A stretch of 23,143 bases of DNA from an uncultured Acetatifactor sp. Its GTDB lineage: Bacteria; Bacillota; Clostridia; Lachnospirales; Lachnospiraceae. This document shows positions 16,080 to 22,041 of this stretch, one piece after another (the first letter of the stretch is position 1; every line of letters starts with the position of its first letter). Both the position numbers and the translations under genes were made by a program. Under the pieces are notes generated by a model, which searched no databases, was not told the origin of the DNA, and saw nothing but the letters and a program-made list of their open reading frames with translations. Location of the stretch: NCBI GenBank assembly GCA_934402375.1, contig CAKRUB010000040.1, positions 1-23,143 of the forward strand, read 5' to 3'.

Positions 16080-17051
16080 ATGAAAAAGTATCCGATTGCA
16101 ATTTATATCCGGGTATCGAAGGAGGATGATAAAGAGAAGGTGGAAAGCAATAGCATCGGAATGCAGAGAATGCTTCTGCACAGGTTTGTTGCAGAGAGAT
16201 TTTCCGATTATGAATTATTTGAGTTTTGCGACGACGGATATACGGGGACGAATTTTGAGCGCCCCGGCGTGCAGAAGCTTTTGGAGCGCGTAAAGGATTC
16301 TGAGATAAGCTGCATCGTGGTAAAGGACTTTTCGAGGTTTGCAAGGGATTATATCGAGCTTGGCGCTTATCTGGAACAGATTTTTCCGTTTCTGGGAGTG
16401 CGGTTCGTATCGGTAAATGATCATTATGACAGTGCAGACTATCAGGGGAGTATTGCGGGTATTGACGTAAGTTTCAAGAATCTGCTTTATGATCTGTATA
16501 GCAGGGATCTGTCGCTGAAGGTGCGGTCTTCCCTTGCCGTGAGAAAGGAGCAGGGGCAGTATATCAGTGGGAACACCCCTTTTGGGTATGAAAAAGATCC
16601 TGCTGACAGACACGCATTGATCATTGCACAGGACGAAGCGGAGGTCGTGAAAAAAATCTTCTCTTTAACGGTGGAGGGATATAGCTCCACGCAGATAGCA
16701 AGGCTGTTTAACGCAAACCGTGTAAAGACGCCGATCGAATTTAAGATCGAGAAGGGAAGGACGAGGAGAGAGCCAAAGGGCGAGAGATTTCATTGGAGCA
16801 CTGGCACGATATGCCAGATATTGCGGAATGAAATCTATATCGGAAACATTGTCCAGAAGAAATTTGAAAAGGATTTTGTGGGTGGAAAGAATCATCTGAG
16901 GCCTCGTGTGGAATGGCTGACGAGCTATGACCATCATGAACCGATCATCGAGAGGTCGGTGTTTGAGAAGGTGCAGGAAAGGCGGGGAAGAAAACAAAAC
17001 CCACGACAGGGGGCAGCGCATCCGCTCCGCGGAGAGCTACATGTGGAGTAG
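16080..17051 (+). CDS. Large serine recombinase 3, lacking the zinc ribbon and coiled coil
   Basis: 323 residues. The catalytic domain is intact (predicted Ser13 in IYIRVSKEDD; DDGYTGTNFERPGVQKL; VVKDFSRFARDYIE) and the recombinase domain is present (NTPFGYEKD, TPIEFKIEKG, QILRNEIYIGN). The protein stops at HPLRGELHVE, exactly where the first zinc-ribbon Cys would be expected in full-length relatives. The zinc ribbon and coiled coil, which full-length members use for DNA contact and synapsis control, are therefore missing. The ATG follows the stop of recombinase 2 immediately (TGAATG), with AAGGAGGG ending 6 nt before the ATG. The stop is 36 bp from the right element end. It may be a natural short accessory subunit or a 3' truncation; a frameshift alone does not restore a convincing zinc ribbon. 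Confidence 0.88.
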   Translation: MKKYPIAIYIRVSKEDDKEKVESNSIGMQRMLLHRFVAERFSDYELFEFCDDGYTGTNFERPGVQKLLERVKDSEISCIVVKDFSRFARDYIELGAYLEQIFPFLGVRFVSVNDHYDSADYQGSIAGIDVSFKNLLYDLYSRDLSLKVRSSLAVRKEQGQYISGNTPFGYEKDPADRHALIIAQDEAEVVKKIFSLTVEGYSSTQIARLFNANRVKTPIEFKIEKGRTRREPKGERFHWSTGTICQILRNEIYIGNIVQKKFEKDFVGGKNHLRPRVEWLTSYDHHEPIIERSVFEKVQERRGRKQNPRQGAAHPLRGELHVE

Positions 17052-17087
17052 GATGCCTTACGTTTTTGCAATTATTTGACAGGAGAG

Positions 17088-17090
17088 GGG
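17088..17090 (+). other. Right element/chromosome junction (attR-like), shared GGG
   Basis: Subtilase homology resumes at the codon after this triplet (ATT AAT TAC). Together with the left GGG it allows in-frame rejoining. A longer 5-bp match (GGGGA at 7552-7556 and 17087-17091) exists in a register shifted by one base, but rejoining there would put a TAA in the subtilase frame. Confidence 0.7.
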
Positions 17091-18500
17091 ATTAATTACC
17101 GGCTACCCGTATTCCAAAGGGAGGACGGCAGTACACGGATTCGCTATCTCTGGGATCAGACACTGAGAACAGACCGGGCACAGCCGCCGGAGGGCTTTCG
17201 GGTCGGAGCGGAATTCGATGAGGCACAGATCAATGCCGCGCTGCGGGCGGAGTCGCGGCAGGAGCAATATCAGCTTTTGCCCACGGTTGACACGAGCGGG
17301 CACGGTACAGCGGTCGCGGGGATTGCTGCCGGGTACAGCCGGTTCGGAGCAGGAACAGCGCAGCTGACGGAGGCGGGAGCGTACAGTGGCGTCGCGCCGG
17401 AGGCGGAACTGTTGATTGTAAAGCTCGGGCTGCCGGATGCGTCAGCCTTCCCAAGAACGACGGAAATCATGCGTGCGGTCACATGGGCGCTTCGGAAGGC
17501 GCAGGAGCTGAATATGCCGCTGGTGGTCAATCTCAGCTTCGGAAACAGCTATGGCGCGCATGACGGCAGCTCTCTGTTGGAAAGGTTTCTGGACAATGCC
17601 GCAGAGATTGGGAGGACAGTGATCTGCGTCGGAAGCGGGAACGATGGGGCGAGCGCCGGACATCTGGCGGGGAGCTTTGGGCAGGCAGCGCAGGGAGCGG
17701 TGGAGAACGTCGAACTGGCAGTTGGAGAGTATGAGAGCAGTCTGAGCATTCAGCTGTGGAAGAATTACAGCGATGTCTATAATATTCGGCTGCGTTCACC
17801 CGGCGGGCAGGAGACCCCGTTGCCAGTGAATGTACAGGGAGGGAAATATACCTTACAGCTCGAACAGACACAGATTTTGGTGTATATCGGCGAACCGCAG
17901 CCCTATGAGGCGGCGCAGGAAATTTATTTAGAACTGCTTCCGGTGGGAAGACGCTATATTGACAGTGGTGTGTGGACGGTGCGGCTCGAGGCGGTGCGGC
18001 TCGTGACAGGGCAATTTTACTTTTATCTGCCGAGCGCAGCGGCGAGGAGCGCGGCGACAAGATTTTTCCTTCCGACCCCGGAGATGACGTTGACGATACC
18101 CGCGACCGCCGCGAAGGTTATTACGGTCGGCGCCTACGACAGCACCTATGATTCCTATGCGGACTTCTCCGGCAGGGGTTATGCGGATGCGGAGAGGACA
18201 ATTGGCGTCGTCACGGCAGGACTGGCGAAGCCGGATTTTGTCGCACCGGGTGTCGGCATTGTTGCGCCTGACCTCTACGGAAGCCTTCTTCCGGTCACAG
18301 GGACCTCCTTTGCGACACCGATTGCCGCCGGTGCGTCGGCACTTCTGATGGAGTGGGGGATTGTCAGGGGGAATGATCCTTTTCTCTACGGCGAAAAGGT
18401 CAAGGCGTATCTGCGCCGCGGCGCACAGCCCTTACGCGGCGAGACCATTTATCCCAACGCACAGGTCGGGGATAATGGGATTATAGTGTCAAGTCGGTAA
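17088..18500 (+). CDS. S8 subtilase, 3' portion, separated from its start by the mobile element
   Basis: About 470 codons with the rest of a clostridial cytoplasmic subtilase: GINYRLPVFQREDGSTRI, IRYLWDQT, the catalytic His motif DTSGHGTAVAG (codon 17302-17304), LVVNLSFGNSYGAHDGSSLL, the oxyanion Asn in GSGNDG, and the catalytic Ser in TGTSFATPIAAG (codon 18306-18308). It continues the 5' portion encoded at 7171-7554, which carries the catalytic Asp. The frame is open back to a TTG at 17076, but that lies inside the element and has no fitting ribosome binding site, so this half is probably not translated on its own. No mutation other than the insertion is evident, which suggests recent or reversible disruption. 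Confidence 0.87.
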   Translation, partial: GINYRLPVFQREDGSTRIRYLWDQTLRTDRAQPPEGFRVGAEFDEAQINAALRAESRQEQYQLLPTVDTSGHGTAVAGIAAGYSRFGAGTAQLTEAGAYSGVAPEAELLIVKLGLPDASAFPRTTEIMRAVTWALRKAQELNMPLVVNLSFGNSYGAHDGSSLLERFLDNAAEIGRTVICVGSGNDGASAGHLAGSFGQAAQGAVENVELAVGEYESSLSIQLWKNYSDVYNIRLRSPGGQETPLPVNVQGGKYTLQLEQTQILVYIGEPQPYEAAQEIYLELLPVGRRYIDSGVWTVRLEAVRLVTGQFYFYLPSAAARSAATRFFLPTPEMTLTIPATAAKVITVGAYDSTYDSYADFSGRGYADAERTIGVVTAGLAKPDFVAPGVGIVAPDLYGSLLPVTGTSFATPIAAGASALLMEWGIVRGNDPFLYGEKVKAYLRRGAQPLRGETIYPNAQVGDNGIIVSSR

Positions 18501-18532
18501 GAGACCGGCAATACAGGCAGTTGCTGACTTTA

Positions 18533-19819
18533 TTACAAAGTAATCATGACCTTAAACCAGCCGCCCTCAGCGGAAAAATCATAAAAGGCATTGTGCTTTT
18601 CGCAGAAAGCCATAATGGAGCGTGTTCCGAGTCCATGACCTGTCTCGGTGGAATTTGGCAGCCCGTTCCTACCAAAGCTGATCCGTCCCCTATAGGGGTT
18701 TTCAACCTCGAACATGAAAGCAGGCTTATGGATACACCGGAGGATAATTTTTCTCTCATTTTCCGGGAGCTTTTCACAGGCCTTTATGGCATTTTCCAAG
18801 GCGTTGGCAAAACAGATGGAAAGCTCGGCAGAATCCACGGGGAGCGTTTCGGGGATGGCAAGATGGAGCTTTACGGTAATGCCGGAGCTTTCTGCTTTGC
18901 CAAGATAGGCAGTGAGTGTGGCATTTAATATGGGATCGCTGCAGTAATGTGCGGGTGCGGTCAAAGGATTGAGGGCAGTAGATTCAGCTACAAAGCGAAG
19001 AATGGCTTCGGCGTTTCCCTCCCTGGCAAGCACAGCAATGCCGGACAGCATCTGGTGAGTGTCCTGCCAGACCCTTCTTACCTCCTCCGCATTTCTTTTG
19101 GTATCCTCCGCATGCTTTTTAATGCCCTGCATCTGTATTTCAAAGATTTCTCTGTTTTGTTCATCCAGCTGGTATTGGTACTGCGTCCGCAAGTATTGGA
19201 ATACGGCGTAGTAAATGATGAGAATGACAGCACCCGTCAGGTAGAACAGGATGGCAAAGGGCGTGTTCTGCGTATAGTGAACCGGATAGAGTACGAGCAC
19301 CATCACAAAGAGTAAAAAGGAGGCGGGGATCAGGGTCAGAATCCCCCAGCCCTTGGCAACGATTTCTATCATGTCAAGAAAGTAACTTCTGAAAAAGAAA
19401 GCTTCCAGAAAAATCATAGCCGTATAGGCGAAAAAGAGCAGTATGGCGTTTGACAGCAGATTGCCTCCTAAAAAGGTGTTGAGCAGCGTCATGCTTATAA
19501 TCAGATAGAGGGACAGCAGAAGCTGCGACAGGCATTTAAAGATATGCCTTGGGATGGACGTATCCGCAATCAGGTAAATGCTGACCACGCCGGGCAGGGA
19601 AACGGTAAGGACGGCGCTCCGCAAAAAAGTCAGGAATCCGAGGAAGCGTAAGGAGAGGCAGGAGAAGACAACTGCATAAACAACATAGCTGCCCAGAATA
19701 AGCAGGTTCCTCTTTGGGGATTTCTTCATTGGGGTAATGGAAATGATCATACCGAGTGTGCCGAATATGGAGAGAAGAACTCTGTAAGTCTGGTAAACCA
19801 TATTATTATCGAATATCAT
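18533..19819 (-). CDS. GHKL-family sensor kinase homologue lacking the phosphoacceptor His (kinase B)
   Basis: 428 residues. About six membrane helices (residues ~5-215), a coiled-coil linker (QYQYQLDEQNREIFEIQMQG), a dimerisation helix and a GHKL ATPase domain. The ATPase motifs are intact: ICFANALENAIKAC (N-box), FEVENPYRG and TGHGLGTRSI (G-box). The H-box reads VWQDTHQML, with Gln252 (codon CAG, 19064-19066) where the paralogous neighbour has the phosphoacceptor His. ATG 19819 has GGAGGG 6 nt upstream; the frame extends further upstream but only by overlapping the preceding gene. It begins 13 nt after the stop of the neighbouring kinase gene and is third in the operon. It probably binds ATP and phosphorylates its partner in trans, or acts as a regulatory pseudokinase. 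Confidence 0.87.
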   Translation of the reverse strand: MIFDNNMVYQTYRVLLSIFGTLGMIISITPMKKSPKRNLLILGSYVVYAVVFSCLSLRFLGFLTFLRSAVLTVSLPGVVSIYLIADTSIPRHIFKCLSQLLLSLYLIISMTLLNTFLGGNLLSNAILLFFAYTAMIFLEAFFFRSYFLDMIEIVAKGWGILTLIPASFLLFVMVLVLYPVHYTQNTPFAILFYLTGAVILIIYYAVFQYLRTQYQYQLDEQNREIFEIQMQGIKKHAEDTKRNAEEVRRVWQDTHQMLSGIAVLAREGNAEAILRFVAESTALNPLTAPAHYCSDPILNATLTAYLGKAESSGITVKLHLAIPETLPVDSAELSICFANALENAIKACEKLPENERKIILRCIHKPAFMFEVENPYRGRISFGRNGLPNSTETGHGLGTRSIMAFCEKHNAFYDFSAEGGWFKVMITL

Positions 19820-19832
19820 AGGATTCCCTCCG

Positions 19833-21125
19833 TTATAATGCGACTGTAACCTTAAACCAGCCGTTTTCTGCTGTGAATGAGTAAAAGGCATCATGCTTTT
19901 CACAGAATGCCACGATGGAACGGATATGCGTTTCCGTGCCGCCCTCCGGTGATTTCGGAAGCCCGTTTCTGTCAAAGGCAAGCCTGCCCGGATAAGAACT
20001 TCCGATCTCAAACATCAGCCTTGGCTTATCTATGCATTTGAAGACAATTTTCCTTTCTTTTTCCGGGAGCTTCTGGCAGCCCTCTATGGCATTTCCCAGC
20101 GCATTGGCAAAGCAGATGGCAAGTCCGGCGGTGTCAACCGGAAGTGTATCCGGGATGGCAAGCGAGGTCTGAAGCAGAATACCGGATTCTTCTGCGGACT
20201 TAAGATAAGAGCAAAGGGTAGCATCCAGAAGAGGATCCCGGCAGTAACGGCAAAGCTCCGGCATATCGGGACTTCTGTCAGCGGTACCTATAAAGTCAAG
20301 GATTGCCTGCATATCCCCGCTCTCTGCCAGAGAGGCAATGGTGGAAAGCATGTGCCGGGTGTCGTGCCGGATGATGGCTGTCTGTTTCGCAAGATTTTCC
20401 ATAGCAGCGGTTTCCTTTTGCAGATTCTGGACCTGCAGCTTAAGGATTTCCCGGTTCTGCTCAGCGGACTGCCTGTGGTACAGCAGGAAAAGATAGGAAC
20501 CGATGGCAGCGTAAAGAATGACAATGACAGCGCCGAGCAGATAAATCATCAGGACACCCGTGGGGTATCTGGTATAATGCTCCGGATAGACGGCAAGCGT
20601 TACGGAAAGGATGATAAGCGCGCAGGGAATCAGGGAAAGAATCCCCCAGCCCTTTCCGATTTTGGTGATAAAATCCAGATAGATGGGCCGCACATAATGA
20701 AAGTCAAGCAGGATGACAAGCAGATAGACGAGCAGGCGCATCAGAATATCCGACAGCTCCGTTCCGTGCAGCACAGTATTGATAAGAGTGATGGAGGCTG
20801 CGATGTACAGGGATGCCAGTATATGCGTTGCGCGCGTGAAGACAAGCCGTGGGAAGGGCTCGTCGGAAATATTGTGCAGCAGCAAAATGGCGGGGCAGGA
20901 TATGGTAAGGATAAATACCCGCAGGAAATGCTCATAATCCAGAAAATAGATAATGGCATAGGTGGAGAGTATGATATACAGGACATAGCCTCCGAAGATG
21001 AGAATGCTTACAGGCTTCTCTTTCACAAACTTGTATTTCACGGTGGAACCCATCATGCCAAACGTGCCTGCGCAGGTGATCAGAACCTTCAAAACCAAAA
21101 ACGTGATATTATCTTCAAAAAGCAT
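19833..21125 (-). CDS. GHKL-family sensor kinase with H-box but degenerate ATP site (kinase A)
   Basis: 430 residues, paralogous to the kinase encoded immediately downstream (shared YPEHYTR/YPVHYTQ, ICFANAL.NAI, SIVAFCEKHDAFY and GWFKV segments). About six membrane helices, linker SAEQNREILKLQVQNL, and a canonical H-box RHDTRHML with predicted phosphoacceptor His254 (codon 20364-20366). The nucleotide site is damaged: the N-box has Gly for the acidic residue (ANALGNAIEGC), the following Asn position reads FEIGSSYPG, and the G-box reads GGTETHIRSI without GLG. ATG 21125 was preferred over 21140 because GGAGG lies 7 nt before it. It overlaps the end of the regulator gene by 11 bp. It probably serves as the phosphorylated subunit of a two-protein kinase. 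Confidence 0.87.
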   Translation of the reverse strand: MLFEDNITFLVLKVLITCAGTFGMMGSTVKYKFVKEKPVSILIFGGYVLYIILSTYAIIYFLDYEHFLRVFILTISCPAILLLHNISDEPFPRLVFTRATHILASLYIAASITLINTVLHGTELSDILMRLLVYLLVILLDFHYVRPIYLDFITKIGKGWGILSLIPCALIILSVTLAVYPEHYTRYPTGVLMIYLLGAVIVILYAAIGSYLFLLYHRQSAEQNREILKLQVQNLQKETAAMENLAKQTAIIRHDTRHMLSTIASLAESGDMQAILDFIGTADRSPDMPELCRYCRDPLLDATLCSYLKSAEESGILLQTSLAIPDTLPVDTAGLAICFANALGNAIEGCQKLPEKERKIVFKCIDKPRLMFEIGSSYPGRLAFDRNGLPKSPEGGTETHIRSIVAFCEKHDAFYSFTAENGWFKVTVAL

Positions 21126-21861
21126 GGTATCTGCCTCCATTCAGCCAGAAATCCACCCATTTCTTCTTGACGGATTCATACATACGGCGGGGAACCGGGA
21201 CATGAAGCTTCCCGGTCAGTATCAGGTCTGATTTTGTAACCTCCGTGACATGGAATAAATTTACGACAAAGGAGGAGCCCACGAGGAGCATTCCCTTGTG
21301 CGCCACAAGCTCTGTAACGGCACTCTGGAAAGAGCCGTTGAAGCTGGTGCTGTGTATCACGGTATTATCCGTCAGGTAGTAATCAATATGTTTCTCCATG
21401 CGCTCCGCGTACCGTATGTCAGCGATGGGAAGCATACGGATGCTGTCCGCAGTCTTCACGGCAACGACTTCCTGCTTAATCTGCGAAAAAGTGTGGTAAG
21501 CCTTGTCGAGACTTTTGAAAAACAAATCCCTGTCCACGGGCTTTAACAGATAATCAAAGGCATCTACCCGATAGGAATCCAGTGCAAAGTCGGGAGATGT
21601 GGTAAGGTAGAGCAGGATACCGGCGTCATCACGCCTTCTGAGGGCGGCTCCAAGCTCTATGCCGTTCATTCCCGGCATAATGCAGTCCAGAATATAGAGG
21701 TCGAAGCCGCCGTATTCGTCCACATGGTTTAGCAGCTCCCTCCCGGAAGAAAAAGAAGACAGGGAAAAAGTGCGGTCAGAATGTATCAGTTTATACTGTC
21801 TGATCAGGTTCTGTATCTTTTCATGATAGATTTCCTCATCATCACATAGGGCAATCTGCAA
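21115..21861 (-). CDS. LytTR-family response regulator
   Basis: 248 residues from a TTG start at 21861. The receiver domain has Asp7/Asp8 in IALCDDEE, predicted phosphoacceptor Asp59 in YILDCIMPGMNGIE, and Lys in FDYLLKPVDRD. The LytTR domain (about 135-240) contains IADIRYAERMEKHIDYY, MLLVGSSFVVNLFHV and LHVPVPRRMYESVKKKW. The TTG was chosen because the receiver fold starts there and AAGGAGG lies 9 nt upstream; an in-frame ATG at 21903 overlaps the predicted promoter. It is first in an operon with the two GHKL kinases and is divergent from the surface protein gene, whose promoter carries a LytTR-like repeat pair. It likely regulates that gene and perhaps itself. Confidence 0.9.
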   Translation of the reverse strand: MQIALCDDEEIYHEKIQNLIRQYKLIHSDRTFSLSSFSSGRELLNHVDEYGGFDLYILDCIMPGMNGIELGAALRRRDDAGILLYLTTSPDFALDSYRVDAFDYLLKPVDRDLFFKSLDKAYHTFSQIKQEVVAVKTADSIRMLPIADIRYAERMEKHIDYYLTDNTVIHSTSFNGSFQSAVTELVAHKGMLLVGSSFVVNLFHVTEVTKSDLILTGKLHVPVPRRMYESVKKKWVDFWLNGGRYHAF

Positions 21862-21893
21862 GGCTTCGATCCTCCTTCCGATTATTTTCTTAT

Positions 21894-21922
21894 AGTGTAG
21901 CAAAGAAGAAGGAAGGAGTCAA
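21894..21922 (-). promoter_or_regulatory. Predicted promoter of the regulator-kinase-kinase operon
   Basis: On the minus strand TTGACT (21917-21922) and TACACT (21894-21899) are separated by exactly 17 bp, a good vegetative-type promoter. Transcription would start about 25 nt before the TTG start codon of the regulator. Confidence 0.65.
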
Positions 21923-21936
21923 CGAAATGGGGACTG

Positions 21937-21967
21937 ACCAAATTCGACAAAAAAGCTACCAAATCCG
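21937..21967 (+). promoter_or_regulatory. Candidate LytTR regulator binding site: two 10-bp direct repeats 21 bp apart
   Basis: ACCAAATTCG (21937-21946) and ACCAAATCCG (21958-21967) differ at one base, and their starts are 21 bp apart, about two helical turns. LytTR/AgrA-type regulators are known to bind paired direct repeats with this spacing. The pair ends 6 bp before the -35 of the divergent surface protein gene, a typical activator position, and lies about 15 bp upstream of the regulator operon's own -35. Confidence 0.6.
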
Positions 21968-21973
21968 CAAAGG

Positions 21974-22004
21974 TTTACATAAGGAAGAATCGTTTGGGTA
22001 TATT
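21974..22004 (+). promoter_or_regulatory. Predicted promoter of the surface protein gene
   Basis: TTTACA (21974-21979) and TATATT (21999-22004) are separated by 19 bp; a register one base earlier gives an 18-bp spacer. The long spacer and imperfect boxes fit a promoter needing an activator, in line with the direct repeats just upstream. The start codon is about 37 nt downstream of the -10. Confidence 0.5.
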
Positions 22005-22041
22005 TTCTACAAGTAAGTTGCGGAAAGGTGTGGTTATTACT

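Larger units (their letters stand above)
7555..17090 (+). mobile_element. 9,536-bp integrative element with three large serine recombinases and a partner-switching/MATE cargo
   Basis: The element separates two halves of one subtilase gene that are collinear and rejoin in frame at a GGG triplet. It holds STAS, MATE-GHKL, SAM methyltransferase, SpoIIE-type phosphatase and anti-sigma-type kinase genes, then three tandem large serine recombinases next to the right end. All genes read in the same direction as the host gene. There are no long terminal inverted repeats and no visible target duplication beyond the 3-bp identity, as expected for serine-recombinase elements. No conjugation, replication or phage structural genes are seen, so it is mobilisable at most. 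The cargo looks more AT-rich by eye than the subtilase and surface-protein flanks. Confidence 0.85.

Noticed and set aside
15615..16181. Minus-strand open frames across the recombinase genes
   Set aside because: All are antisense to recombinase frames with intact catalytic motifs and show no coding features of their own.
17076..17090. TTG at 17076 as a new start for the distal subtilase half
   Set aside because: It lies in the right end of the element, has no suitable ribosome binding site, and the product would lack the prodomain-like region and the catalytic Asp.
17087..17091. GGGGA as a 5-bp core shared by both junctions, with a GA crossover
   Set aside because: Rejoining in that register creates gac agc ggg gat taa, a premature stop, whereas GGG gives the expected DSG-I-N-Y sequence. 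Kept only as an alternative if the subtilase was already broken.
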